Source: Byssochlamys sp. IMV 00236 (taxonomy: Eukaryota > Ascomycota > Eurotiomycetes > Eurotiales > Thermoascaceae). Taken from it: a DNA stretch of 64,000 nt. The stretch lies in the NCBI GenBank assembly GCA_001931875.2, contig MSJH02000815.1, forward strand, positions 458,947-522,946. Reading direction: 5' to 3'. Shown piece after piece: positions 11,401 through 26,932 of this stretch. Each line of letters starts with the position of its first letter. Within the stretch, counting starts at the first letter, position 1. Position numbers and translations under genes: made by a program. The notes under the pieces were generated by a model that saw nothing but the letters and a program-made list of their open reading frames with translations, did not search any database and was not told the origin of the DNA.

Positions 11401-12882
11401 GACGAGATCATGAACGTATGCAGCGAAATGCTGGCGCCGGAGAGAGCGAAGCTCGTACGAAAGGATCTCCTCGGAAATGAACTTGACTATAAGGACACGA
11501 GTGACAATGGTGTCGATCAGTTCGAGAGCGCTCGCGAGTTCCTGGATTCTATTGAGCATTATGTACAACTTAAGGCTAACCGTCTGGAGTCCCGGGCTGG
11601 AGACGCCAATGCATCTGATGAGGACAGTAAAAAGGGTCTTAACCATACCGGAAAGTTGACGGAGAGAACACTGAGGGCTTTCATCACTTCATGTTTGACC
11701 AAGTACAAGAAGGCTCAAGTGGAACCTGGTCACGCCGTGGGTGCAGTCGGTGCACAGTCTATTGGTGAACCTGGAACGCAGATGACGTTGAAGACCTTCC
11801 ACTTTGCTGGTGTTGCCGGTATGAGTATCACACAGGGTGTTCCCCGTATCAAGGAAATCATCAACGCTTCCAAGGAGATCAGTACTCCAGTCATATCCTG
11901 TGAATTGGTCACCAAGGACAGTATCATCGCAGCCCGAATTGTCAAGGGTAGGATCGAGAAGACCTATCTTCGCGACATCATTCACTATATCAAGGAGACG
12001 TGGACTGGCAAGGAAGCTTACATCACTGTCAAGATCAACTGGAAGACGATAAGTGACTTGGCTCTTGAGCTCACTATCAGGGACATCGTCGAGGCCATCA
12101 AGAGGAACAAGCGTTTCAAGTCCGAGGACATCAAGTTCCGTCAGTCGAGATCTCACATTCATGTGCACGTCGACCAGGATCCGAATAGCAAGATCTCTCT
12201 GTCGAAGACAGAAATTGCTGCGACAAGCGCGGACCCATTCCTTCGCTTGAAGCACCTGAAGCGTCTCCTGCCAGATATTCAGGTGCTCGGTCACCCTCAG
12301 GCTGCCCGTGCCATTATCAGCACAGACGATATTAAGGGGACCAACAGGCTCCTTGTCGAAGGTTACGGTCTCCGTCAGTGTATGACCACTGATGGTGTGG
12401 AAGGCCATCGCACTGTCACGAACAACATCATGGAAATGAAGGATGTCCTGGGTATCGAGGCCGCTCGTACGACCATCGCCAAGGAAATCAGCGACGTCAT
12501 GGGCGATATGGGTATTGATCCCCGTCACATGCAGCTTCTTGCCGATGTCATGACCTACAAGGGAGAAGTGCTGGGTATCACTCGATTTGGTCTTGCTAAG
12601 ATGCGCGACTCCGTCCTGCAACTGGCTTCGTTCGAGAAGACTGCCGACCACCTCTTCGATGCGGGTGGTGCGGGCCGTACCGATCTCGTCGAGGGTGTCT
12701 CGGAGTGTATCATCATGGGCAAGTCCATCTCCCTTGGTACCGGCGCAATGGAAGTTGTCCGCAAATTGAACTTCTACGAAGGCCAGATTGGGCCCAAGAA
12801 GACAATCTTCGAAGACTCTTGGTCTGAAATCTACGACGCACCGCTTGAGGCCCGCAAAACCAAACGAAGAAAGAGAGTCTAG
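8401..12882 (+). CDS. rpc1: RNA polymerase III largest subunit (RPC1/C160)
   Basis: Three exons, 8401-8495, 8573-8834 and 8887-12882, give 1450 residues, the expected size for C160. The N-terminus has the clamp zinc site CDTCGGALQVCNGHFGH and a second cysteine pair CEGCGAI. The catalytic magnesium loop NADFDGDEMN is intact, preceded by the typical RQPSLHKLSIL. The bridge-helix/trigger-loop region GAQSIGEPGTQMTLKTFH is present and the protein ends in a basic tail. It is the catalytic half of the enzyme that makes tRNA, 5S and U6 RNA. The start at 8401 follows a CT-rich leader (about 8218-8240); a small first exon ends in the middle of Met-Ser. Assignment as Pol III rather than Pol I or II rests on the overall length, the absence of a heptad C-terminal domain, and the segment around KECSRILLPE. 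Confidence 0.96.
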
Positions 12883-14012
12883 ACGCATCTTACTTCCCAC
12901 GACATTTGAGCGGATCAGTGAGCCATATTTCCTGATGCCCAAAGAAAAGCAGTTGTATTTATACCTGTATGATGGCCACACCATCACTGCAGAAGAGCCA
13001 AAAAACATGGTCACAAAAAAGGCGAGAAGGGACACAAAATTTCAAATGGAAGCATCGTCTCTGGGCGTCTTGTTCTTTCTTTTTTATATAATTGGAGGGT
13101 ATCTCTGCATATTCAGCGGTAGCGGGTCTATTTTCTGGTGATTTTTTTCTTCTTTACTTCTCTCCCATTCTGGATATTCCTAACGTTCCATACAACATCA
13201 TCGGTCGTCATGTATATACCATTGTATGCCTAGATGTATGTGTATGTAATCGGAGACGGAATAAAAAAATAAACAAGAGCAAAACAGATCTCGCAATGAA
13301 TGAATGAGCTTACAGATGAAATGGATAGAAATAGAATGAAAACATAAACCCAGCTGTATTCACGGTTGGTAATAGCTTAATTATCCTGTTTGCCGTATAG
13401 TAGAAGAAAACAACATTGGATCGATCGGTTCCCTCTCTTTTAGTTTGTCCATATTTATCTCAGATGCTCTCTCTATAGCTATATCGAACGTTCTTGATGC
13501 TTCTGGGCTGTGGACTACTTGGAGACGACAAAATGAGATGGGTAAAATTAATGTCGCGGCAGGGCGATAATAAAGAAAGGCTTCAAGACATGTCAAAGCC
13601 GTAGGGGTCGGTAGAGGGATTAGAGGGATTGATTGGAACAAATTCGCTGAAAATGAGATTGGTGAATTTGCATGTAATTTAAATTTGTCTCCATTGAAAA
13701 AGAATAAACAATGTCTGATATCGCTACAACAACAGAAGACAATGGGAATATAAGAAAAAGGAAAAGATGAAACCCAAAAAGGTCAGGCTCATACACTATC
13801 GGGAATAAAACAGGATCCCTCCTTAGAAAAGGCCTGGTAATCCATTCGCCCAAGCCACAAATAAGCGCCGATTGTGTCAACTGCGTCTTCTCCTCGCAGA
13901 GACGATTTCTCCCGGAGAATAAAAAGAAAAGGATGATAAAATACACGCAGTTAAAGCCAGGGTGGAAATGGAACGAGAGAAAGGAAGCCCATTGGAAACA
14001 ACGTCGTCATAT
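12883..14012. other. Intergenic between convergent rpc1 and opy2
   Basis: About 1.1 kb separating two convergent genes. It holds two 3' ends: AATAAA-like sequences (GAATAAAAAAATAAAC near 13259) on the plus strand for rpc1. No coding signal was recognised; the short frames here lack motifs. Confidence 0.55.
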
Positions 14013-15418
14013 CTACGAAGACTTCACTTCGTTTGAATCAGCGAAAGGGCTCGTGTTTCTTAGTGACGATGACCGAGAGTGTGAGCTCCCTCGCTCTGAC
14101 TTGGAATCTCTGGCTGCGTTCGTCAAAGCTTCCTCTAGGAGGCGAGTCGATCCGACACTGCTCCTCTGACGGTGAGTGCCTTTCCCATCCAGACTATTTC
14201 GAGACGTCGAAACCGCTGTGTTGATAGCGGGGCCAGATCCTGACGTCGCGTGCGTATCCGCGAAAGGACTGTCAGGGGAAGTGTCAGCGACAGATTGTCG
14301 GACACTCTTGCGCGTCGGCCCAGCGGAATCCTCCTCGTCCGAAGACTCATCGTCGAATGTTGAAGTGCCTCCTTCACTGGGCTGATTAGCGGAGGACTCG
14401 GGTTGTCCCTTAGCACTAGACTGAGGAGAATTTGACGAGGCGCTGTCCTTCAGGGGCGAAACCTTTCGGACATTGACCGGTTTGGCAGTAACCGTACGCG
14501 CCACGATCGGACTACTCGAAGTTTCAACGACTCCAGCCTTGGCCAATTGCGCTGTAGTTATCGCAGGAACTTCAGGGGCATCCATGCCAGGCTGTGGACT
14601 CCGCGGTGGCGTTTGAGAGGGTATGCTGCCTGCGGACTTGACGCTGACCATGGCAGCCTTAGTTCGGACGATCTGTTGAGCAGGAACGGGGCTGACGATA
14701 GCATTGCTGCGATAGATGGTAGTAGCAACACTACTGCGTGCCAGGCTGGGCGCGAGACTACGACGCTCGTTCTCAGACATGCCTGACCAGGATGAGTCAC
14801 GTAGATCACTGGGCATGAAGAAGTGCTGATCCGCAGAAGCGCCTGGCAGCGGCGGAACCGGTGGCACCAATGTCCCCGGCGTGTCTGGAGGCGACCGGTT
14901 GGTGACGCCAGGAATATATGCAATCTGAATGACGTTTGATGCGCGCGTGAAGACTGTCGAGGCAATTGAGGCCACCGATCTTCGCGCCTGCATTGGTTGC
15001 CGGTTGTCTGCGGTTGCGAAGTTCTTTTCGAAAGCCTCCTCTTCCTTGCGCTTCTTGCGGATGACGAACCACCAGAAAAGAAACACGCCAATGGCAATGA
15101 CTGCAATACCTCCAATAACTCCACCGGCAATGGCGCCTGCATTGCTTCCGCCCCCCGAACCGCTGGAACCAGAGTCTGAGCTGCCGTTATCGACAGGGGT
15201 GCAGGTCATCGCCGCGCAACGGTCGCAAGTCTGCGCGATCATGGTACAGGCTTCGTTCTTCGCACATGGCGGGCAAGAGAGGCTTGTAGTAGGACATAGT
15301 ACGCAACGTTTGAAGATTGAACGTGCAGCTGAGAATTGGGAGTCTAGTAAATGACTTTCATCAGAAATCTGTCGCAACGAACCGGCGAGACTGTTCACCT
15401 ACCGTCAGAGAAAGACAT
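14013..15418 (-). CDS. opy2: Opy2-like membrane anchor of the HOG/MAPK pathway
   Basis: Two exons: a 16-base first exon (15403-15418, coding MSFSD plus one base) and 14013-15343; 448 residues. The short extracellular N-terminus has the Opy2 cysteine box, with the order CVLC, CPPC, NEACTMIAQTCDRC and TC. A Ser/Gly-rich stretch and a single transmembrane helix (AIAGGVIGGIAVIAIGVFLF) follow, then a stop-transfer RKKRKEEE. The cytoplasmic tail of about 340 residues is Ser/Pro-rich and probably disordered. In yeast, Opy2 anchors the adaptor Ste50 at the plasma membrane for osmotic and filamentous-growth signalling; the same role is inferred here. The C-terminal tail contains several SPFAD-like phosphorylatable motifs. 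Start and first exon are less certain than the domain call. Confidence 0.85.
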
Positions 15419-16012
15419 GGCGAAAAAATATGTACGACAAAAAGGTTGAATCCAAGTGATATCCTGGTCATGTAGAGGCGGCGAGCCGATCGTTAAGGTT
15501 GTAAAAGGAGAGTCAGACCGATCAACGGTACAAACAAGAGGGTTGAGCGAGTGTACGAAGTGGGTGGTTGGGGATCAAACGAGCATCAAGCGCGGTCGAA
15601 AGCCGGATGTCCGGATATCATAGGGTTGTCTCGAAAGGAACGACGTGGAATTGGATCATCAGATGCTGGACATGTACAGTCAAGCTGCAGTGATCATGGT
15701 CTTCTCGTGAAGCAATCGAGACGACGAGGCGTTAGTCCCTTGCTACCGGCGGTTAAGGTCCAGCAAGATGTAGCAACCGTCCTAGAACCAGGAGGATGCC
15801 CTTCTGCGGACAATGACCAGCAGAAGAAAGTATCGAAAGAAACCGCGATGCCGATACCTGTCGCGGGGAAGAAGAAGCAAGATTGTAGACGTTTAGATGG
15901 AGACGGGGAGGGAGAGGAGAAGACGGTGGAGAGCGAAGTTGGTGCCGCACCAAGCCGTGCCTGAGTCTGGTCCGCACACGCACCACTGTTGCTCCACGAC
16001 GTTTTGTTCACG

Positions 16013-16026
16013 ATAATAATAATAAT
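16013..16026. repeat. (ATA)n microsatellite
   Basis: Short ATA/AAT run upstream of opy2, seen directly. Confidence 0.8.
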
Positions 16027-19000
16027 CTCAAGGAATCATCGCGACAGGATGATCTATCTATCTCCATCTATGGCTTCGCTCTTTTTGCACATCATTGCAA
16101 TCTCGACCTGATCATCGACGTCGATCTACTATGTCGTGCTCCCCCGTTTATCTAGCCTGCACATCTTTCTGTTCTCCCAACTCCGCCGCATCTTGCTGAT
16201 TGATTGACTGGCTTTGCCAACCAACAGTACCGGCAAATGCGTCTCTCCCATTGCCCGTACGACCTCTCTGGCGCCAGTGTTTCTTTTGCTGCACCAATCG
16301 TTCTTTGTTCACCTCTTGTGCGTGGCCCGTGGGAATATGATTATGATTCTCTAGTCTCCTCGAGTTCTCCTGGCCCGAACGGTCCCACGTCTCCTGGCCG
16401 CGTTGCTCCTGAGATTATTATTACTTGCGCTCTCTTCGAATCAGCCGTCATGATGTCCACCCACTCTGCCCGCTAACACAAGGCCCCCAGACTGGCCAGC
16501 CGTTTTTCTCCTGGCGCCTTTACCTACTTAGGTCTGGTCGTCGTGCAAAGACCCATCGTCGTCTGCGCGAACGTGGGAGGTTACAGGGCTGGAGGTTGCA
16601 TCAAGTCGTGCGAAGTTAAGAATTCAGTGATACGGACATTTTCCATGGTGTGTACTCAGCCGGCAACAATGCTTCTGGCCTATCATGGTTGCAGGGTCTT
16701 ATGTGCGACAGACGCATCCATGAGTATGTGTCCAGTGCATGCCATGACGCCCCAAGAAAGGGGGTTTTTGCGGACTTCCAAGGACGAAACTCGTCTCCCC
16801 TAACTTCTAAGTACCCGAAGATAACTATTCCGCATCAGACTATTGTGCCGTCCAGAAACTCTCTGTTTGGCAATCCATCCCTGCCACAGGTAGATGGGCG
16901 TAAATAAGTCGTTATGCCTATTGAGGCCAGACAAATTATACGTTATTATTGTTTAAATAAACTTTTATTGTTCGATTCATTCCGGGGGGTGACATTCCAC
17001 CGAGCCTAGGTCGTTTTCGTTCGCGGAAATGAGCTTTATGCCAAACAGGGTCCCTGGATGAATCGATAATATCCGTTAAATATGTGGCTATGAGAATGTC
17101 CACATGGCATTTCTGGGTATCGTCGTTATCGTGCTGTCAGCTCTAAGTTATCAAAGTTCTTGAGATTGGAATGCCAGAAAGGCTCGAATCTAGACCACCT
17201 GCCAGGGGCATCATTTCCTGCTTATGGCTGCTGCGGATGGCAACTCGTTTCGAATCGCAAGACCGTATATTTTCCTATGTCACGGGAATGGTTCTCGTTT
17301 AGCTATAGCAATGGTCTAGAGGCTTCAATAGACGCTTACACTATTACTCCGCACAAGTTCGCTAGATCGAATATTTATCCACCACATACCGAATCGAGAC
17401 TCAACGCAATAATATGTAGTGTAGACCCGACACGCCAACGATGGAATCCTGCTATCGATTTACTGACATTCAAAATAAACATATCTTGCACGCGTGGTGA
17501 TTCTCGACCCTATAGACTGTTTGGGATCTCGCCGGTGATGACCGAAACAATTTCAACGTGTTCTAGCAGTTTCATAATGCAATTGCCATTCTACTCTACC
17601 AAAGGCCCATAAGGATCTGCTTCAGGGCACAGTCATTCAACGGTAGTTGGTCAAGATCTAGTTAATGATGATCTTGCGCAGACAAGGTCATGGTAACAAG
17701 ACAGGCCCGACAACTTTATACCACCTATTAAATGCAGATGGCAATCTCTCTATGAAGCATATCCTAGCGTATCGTCTATATAAATTCGTTAGTTACCGGT
17801 GATCTTCATTATTAGTCATGTCATGAATCGTAACTAGTTAACTAAGTACTCCTTTCGATTACGGATGACCTTGTCCAGGCCCCAGGGGTTCAGGAAGCTG
17901 TGGCACTCGAACTGTATAAAACGGCCTTTTTACCTCCAGCAACGAGTGTCCTTTGAGTATCTCTTTGAAAGAAACGCCATTCCTACTGTAATTATCCAGC
18001 AACCGAATTTACATGACTCGCGGTAACTACTCGCACAGTTGGCGCTCGATGCCCACCGCAGCATGGATTATGTGGGAATCCAGGACCACAGAAGCAAATG
18101 TTCTGAAGGTGCATTTAATACAGGAATAAAATCTTGATTGATTGCTTAGAGAATTAAAGGTAACCGAAATCTATCGGCTATTTATGCTCCCTGACTCTAT
18201 CCTAACATTACAGCTACCTGGAGCTGAACTGAACACTATCTTCACCGTCCCATGGTTCCAGCTCCATCTGTTTTGATCCGGGAGCATCCCATTGCAGCTG
18301 CTACCCGGTTTGTCTGTATAGGATGGGAGCAGCGGATTGCAGCAGGTTTGCAGCTCGTCTCCGCAGAAGCCGTGAGCGCTGACAAAATATATATATCTCC
18401 TCAGCCCCCTCCCCCACCTACACTCGCGACGTCAACAGGCGAAGCACCATCTAAGATGGAAATCATAGACAGTTATACGTAGTTACCCCTTGCTCACGAT
18501 GTTCCGTACCAAATACTAAATAACAAAGCGCGTGGCGCTCGTCTATTATGCGATAAATCAGAAAGACAACATTAGGCGCGTCGGGGGACGCGCGGCCAAC
18601 ATTTGGCGGCCAAAGTTTGTTAAGTCTGACTGACAAACGAACATATCATATTGCAAAGCATGAAAGAACCAACTGGAACGGGCCGAGATCCGAGAATTCT
18701 TCTTCAAGTGGGAACATCAGCATTGAAATTTTGAGTCAAAAAGTTACAGTAGGGAAAGCATCCTAGTGGTTCTCGGGTAAAGGAGGAGAAAGTGGATGAG
18801 GGGATTTCACGCGAACCGGAAGAGTTTATAAGCCGATTTAACTTAATCTTCATAATCATAAAAATAATAATAGTTCATTGTGCAGAAACTGCGAGAAGAA
18901 AAAGAAGTCCGGATGAAGAGGTTCGTTTTTCCATTCTGCTGCAGATAAGCCATAACGACCTACATAGGTAGGTATTTATACTCTATATATAGAGTTAAGG

Positions 19001-19071
19001 GCACCCTTTTGGGGATATTTATGTTGACTCTCGATTAAATTACCGGTCTATCTAGCGTGAAGAACCAATTC

Positions 19072-19091
19072 AATAATAATAATAATAATAA
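19072..19091. repeat. (AAT)n microsatellite
   Basis: Six to seven AAT units inside the gene-free interval. Confidence 0.9.
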
Positions 19092-19574
19092 CATACCAGT
19101 TTGTAAAAGACAATCTAAACGCGCTATCTAGAGTTATCGATTCCTTCCGTCTTACACTGCCGATCTCCTTTCTCGAGCTTCTAGAAGTCTAAAAGAGTCG
19201 AGAGTCCGCCCCACGTTGAGAAATGCCCTGTGAAAAGGAAGGTAATAATACAATTTCGATTAAGGTCGTTCGAGAACAATAGATCGACAAATTATCCGCG
19301 ATCGCCAGTATCCGAGCCCCAGGCCTAGAACCCGAGTACGGTACTATTAAATAACGGCGAGACCTCATGAGTAGAACCAGAAAGGGATTATTTATTTCTG
19401 GTAAGCCTATTCGTCCCCGAAGCAAATGAGAGGATCGTGGACGCTTGGGAGTGTGGCTTGTGGGATGTTCTTGTTCATTTATGGTGGTTACCGAATACTA
19501 ATGGTAGCCTTATTTACCGTGGGCCGCGAAAATATCTAACTATTACCTCTGATCAGGGTTCAGGAAGATCATCG

Positions 19575-19595
19575 GAGAGAGAGAGAGAGAGAGAG
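19575..19595. repeat. (GA)n microsatellite
   Basis: About ten GA units inside the gene-free interval between opy2 and chsB. Confidence 0.9.
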
Positions 19596-19857
19596 TGATG
19601 CCGCTCAATAGTCGATAGTAGTTGCATTATTTTTATTCTAAACTGTCATTGGAGATTGAGCCGCGTCAGGGTTGAAGAAAAGGATTTTTAGTACCCAAAA
19701 ATAGATGCTACTATGCAGCTTCCCGGTGCCATTATTTAGGGATACGATAATTGAATAAAGTAATTTACTCTGTTTCTCGGGAGTCGGAACGTCATGAACG
19801 AGCCACTCAGGGAGCAGTACACGCGATAGAGTTAAACAGACGCGATGCTACCATGCT

Positions 19858-19913
19858 GGCAAGTCAAAGCATCATCGGCAAGTCAAGGCATCATCTGCAA
19901 AGTCAAAGTCTGG
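19858..19913. repeat. Imperfect 19-bp tandem repeat, about three copies
   Basis: Copies GGCAAGTCAAAGCATCATC (19858) and GGCAAGTCAAGGCATCATC (19877) differ at one base; a third, more degenerate copy begins at about 19896 (TGCAAAGTCAAAGTC). Adjacent head-to-tail arrangement is visible directly; function unknown. Confidence 0.8.
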
Positions 19914-20958
19914 CGGTGTCGCAATTTGACAGATGCAGTGTCCTTGGGTCGCAGCGTTATTGTGGCTGAGCGCACAAGATCTGGTGCAAAAGGGACGCCG
20001 TAAGCACGCGCTGGCGACGAGACTGGCCGTTATTGGGGCAAATAGAAACCCCTAAGTTAAGATCTAGACCGGAACCAAAGGAAAGTCAGCGGATCAGAAC
20101 GTTGGCCGTCTCAGGGGCCTGTCTGGGACAGCGGATATCCAGTCAAAGGCGCCGGCGGGGACAGTGGCCACCGAGTAGTTAAGTCGACGTGTAGTCAGAT
20201 TGGTCAGACGGATCGCTCATGGGGTGAATCAGCCCTCTCGACAGGGCTATATTTGGAACGACGATGGATTTTCTCGGGATATGGTGAAGACTACCAACGG
20301 GAAGGCGCCGGCGTCGGAGTACAGTAGTACTAGCAAGTCAAATGCTTGGTGTCGCGCGCAGACTGTTCAGATCGGTGAAAATGGCAAGGAAAAAAAGAAG
20401 ACGATCGATGATCCAACGTGTCATTCTGGCGAGGGATTGGAATGCGACCGCAGGTTGGGTCGTTAGGGTATTGAGACTTGGCGGTATTCTCAATCCCAGG
20501 AGTTGCTCGCTAGATGACGGTGGGAGGCGTTGACTGGGAATCCTGCGCACACTGTTAGTCAGGATCGAAATGTATAGTTAGTTACGGAAGAAATAGAAGG
20601 CCTCAGTCTTTCTAGAGGCTGGGTTTGGTGAGAATTGTTGACTAGATACTCCGTACATGTCTCAGCTCTCCCGCCACGAAGTGGGGAGGACTACGAGGGA
20701 AGGAGATCAGCGCGTGGTGAGGCGGGTTTCAGACGTCGAGTAGTTCCCTCATAACGATCTCCTGAATCATAACACCAATGGTGCCCCCGTCTGTGGTAAC
20801 TAACGGGCGTATACGAGAGGGAGAGGAGAGAAGATGCAGAAATGGTGTAGGTCAGCGAGTGTCTGGCAGCCGGGTGCATGCCAGAGGGAGAATGGCAATA
20901 ACAACACGGAATCTTTGATGGTTACAACGAGGCTAAGAAGGAGCTGAGATGAACGATG

Positions 20959-20982
20959 TATTATTATTATTATTATTATTAT
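20959..20982. repeat. (TAT)n microsatellite
   Basis: Eight trinucleotide units about 550 bp upstream of the chsB start codon. Confidence 0.9.
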
Positions 20983-21511
20983 GCATAGCATGGCGTCAAG
21001 ACACCCTGTGCCTGTAGATCTCGCCGTCGCCGAGTATGTCTGGTGAACCAGCGCCCGGATGGTGTTGTCCAGCATCGCCATACCCACCGGCCCAAGGACC
21101 AGCGCCCGTTAGCGACCTTAGGTCCAGAAAAAGACCTCCCCAGTGACCCCGGCCGCCGACTACAGTTGTCCTACTGAGATCCCCTGGCCGTGCTTTTTTT
21201 TCTGAACAACAACAATAATAACTTTTTCTAATCTCCATCCCACGATCCATCCTGGATCTCTAACAGAAACACGCCGCTCATCCAGAACAGGAGTTCTGCT
21301 CCCGTTCCGCTTCTCAGCCCTGGCGGCTCTGCCTTGACCTACGCCCGCTTCCCCTCGTTCGGTCGGTTCCCAGCTACGCTCGTTGTATTTGCTCTCTTTA
21401 AAAATACCCCAACACCGGCGACCTGTCGTGTAGCCGCGTGTCTTTCTTAAAATCACTCGACTGCTCAGTTTTCTTTTTGGCTGGGATCTTTAGATCTCCT
21501 TGTCCTCTACA

Positions 21512-24593
<3,082 letters not shown>

Positions 24594-25344
24594 ACGCCTC
24601 CAGGGCGACGTGCAGTGGACGGGCTGCTGCTTGCAGCTGGCTGGATGGCAGAGGCTCCGTGGCACAGTGCTCAATACCCGTCGGAGATTTTTGTACTGTA
24701 CTTTAGATGCCATTGTTTCGTCGGTCTTATTGATTTAGGTTGGATCTGTACTACTCGACACGGCTGAGCTTTTTTCTTTTTCCCATGTTACATGCAAAAT
24801 TTTCCAGCTATTAGCGATTAAAATTAAATGCATTCGAAACTATATACAGAAGCTTTATTATTCTTTCAATGTATGTCTTTGTGCTCCTATATGCTATGAT
24901 AATGTGGCCTTGTAGACGTTGTTAGAAGGTAAACGACAGGCTGGGCAAGTCGTGGCAACATATCATGTCTTAGGTCACGTTGGTTCCGGGGATAAGATCG
25001 TTATCGGTTCCATGCTTTTCCCTCAAGTCTCACGCCGACGCCATATTGACTTCCTTTTACCAACCAGCATCACTTTCTTTACCTTCACAGAACTAGCACA
25101 TAGTCCTCCCTCTGACCGCTTTTCTAGACCGTACTCCCCGTCAATCTACTTGAAACGGGCCACAGCCTACAGGGACTCTGTCGCCCGCACCGCTTTGCGG
25201 AGATCCTCGCGTGCCGCATAACCCCGCAGGTCCTCTGCGTTTGCAACTCTTACCACAGGAGCTAGCTTCCACTCTCCCGCACGGGCACCTATCTCTGATA
25301 TAGTTTACTGTGAGCTTTAGGCCTAGGCCGCTGGTGCAGTCAAA
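24594..25344. other. Intergenic, no gene recognised
   Basis: About 750 bp with the chsB 3' end (ATTAAAATTAAATG region near 24820) and the ubc12 promoter. No coding signal. Confidence 0.55.
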
Positions 25345-26137
25345 ATGTTGAAAATATGGTCAATGGTATGCTCGCAAGACTTCGTGACAGTCGGGGGCGA
25401 ATCTTCGGATGACTAACAGGTGTTCGTTGTACAGAAGCAGAAGCAGCAACAGGCTGAGAATGCTGCAGGGGGTGCTGCAAACAAGAAGAAAAAGGTTACA
25501 GCTGCCCAGCTGCGAGTACAGAGAGGTGCGTATGATCTCACCTCCCCCCAACTCTGGCAGCCGTGTGTCTTGAGCCGTTGACATGCTGACATGGCGTTTT
25601 ATGCATCTATCAGATCTGCAGGAGCTCTCTCTCGGAAGCACGATGAAACTGTCATTCCCTAACCCAGACGATATCCTTAACTTCACCCTCACGATCGAGC
25701 CTGACGAGGGCATGTATAAAGGCGGCTCCTTCCACTTCAACTTTGCCATCAACCAGAACTTTCCGCACGACCCTCCCAAAGTCAAGTGCACGCAGAAGAT
25801 CTACCATCCCAACATCGACCTGGAAGGAAACGTGTGTCTGAATATTCTGCGAGAGGACTGGAAGCCGGTGCTGAACTTGAATGCCGTGATTGTGGGATTG
25901 CAGGTGAGTTTACTTTGCTTGATTCTGTCGATTTCGCAGAACATCATAGCTTCAACTAGAATTCTTGCTAACTTGCATCTCTAGTTTCTCTTCCTCGAGC
26001 CTAACGCGTCCGATCCCTTGAACAAGGAGGCGGCCGAAGACCTACGTACGAACCGGGATGGCTTCAAGCGCAATGTGCGGTCGTCTATGGCTGGTGGATC
26101 CGTCCGTGGTATACAATATGAGCGCGTGATGCGATAA
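25345..26137 (+). CDS. ubc12: NEDD8-conjugating enzyme Ubc12
   Basis: Four exons: 25345-25365, 25420-25525, 25614-25903 and 25985-26137. The protein is about 189 residues. It opens with MLKIWSM (a 21-base exon), then a Lys/Gln-rich N-terminal tail, which in Ubc12 docks on the NEDD8 E1. The E2 fold includes [17 protein letters not shown] and the active-site motif [19 protein letters not shown] with the catalytic cysteine. It ends with [10 protein letters not shown]. It transfers NEDD8 (Rub1) to cullins and so activates SCF-type ubiquitin ligases. The N-terminal extension and the [17 protein letters not shown] active site distinguish it from ubiquitin E2s. The small first exon is supported by its strong GTATGC donor and by family conservation of an initial hydrophobic stretch. 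Confidence 0.94.
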
Positions 26138-26932
26138 TGTTATAAGATTCAAGGTTAAGTGAAGGAGGCTTGTCCCCAAACATAATCACAGCAGTCGTCG
26201 GTCAGAAAACCTCTAGAATAGATGGGAACGGGGAGTAACCGAAAGTTTGACGGGCGTCCTCATCATTGACAATCGGGGCAGTGGATTTGGAAGCACTCAT
26301 GTTGTTAGGGAGTTGAGGGGCGTTGATAAGAGACCTAGGAGGGAAAGAGAAGAGGCGGCTTGGAAGACACTTGCTGTGCTCGACCCGTCACCACGATACT
26401 GGCACTTCTATTCTCACCATAGCGTTTCAATGATTGGTACTTACGAAATAGAATCGTGTTTATAGTTTTGCTTCGTGTTCTGCGGGCAGAAATGGAATGG
26501 GACGATTACATATGGCTGATATGCTTTTTATTGCTCTACTGGACTTCTTTCCGGGCGAAGATAGTATTGTGGCGTACATACTTTGCAATATACTGGCCTA
26601 TACGTATCAGAGTTGGTTGTGCAGGCGAGTCATCCGGTCAGGAGCGCATGGAAGAGGCATTTCCAGCCCTATAGCAGACTAGCATAGCTCCGGCTAGCAC
26701 AACCAATGCCCCGGATATACGGTGCTACCACGGGAAGAATCGTTAGGAGTATATGGGGGAACACCGATTCTTGAACATGTATATATACACAGCGGATCTG
26801 GTTCAAACTTCGCATTTCATTCCGTCTGCATCCTTAGGTCTGACTCTTATCTCTATGAATCGATCCCGCTTCCAACAACTTAAAAACAGACAATCGTCAA
26901 GCGCAGTAGGAACGTCGACTGGAATCGTTCGT
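26138..26932. other. Intergenic between convergent ubc12 and cox9
   Basis: About 0.8 kb with short random frames only; holds the two 3' ends. Confidence 0.55.

Larger units (their letters stand above)
15419..21511. other. Long gene-free interval between divergent opy2 and chsB
   Basis: About 6.1 kb with no recognisable coding gene on either strand. The longest open frames are 17160-17612 (+, 150 codons) and 15551-15964 (+, 137 codons); neither shows a known motif or a convincing splice partner. The interval contains AAT, GA and ATT microsatellites, an imperfect 19-bp tandem repeat near 19858, and pyrimidine-rich tracts (21300-21500) likely to be part of the chsB leader. It could hold long 5' leaders, a non-coding RNA, or decayed sequence; the sequence alone does not say which. 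Confidence 0.6.

Noticed and set aside
11689..13035. 448-codon frame opposite the RNA polymerase III gene
   Set aside because: It is the antisense shadow of a long conserved coding sequence, which by codon bias produces open frames on the other strand.
15551..15964. 137-codon open frame upstream of opy2
   Set aside because: Antisense to the likely opy2 promoter/leader, low-complexity Lys/Arg/Gly composition, no family features.
17160..17612. 150-codon open frame in the opy2-chsB gap
   Set aside because: No recognisable motif, start and composition look random, and no splice partner; treated as chance.
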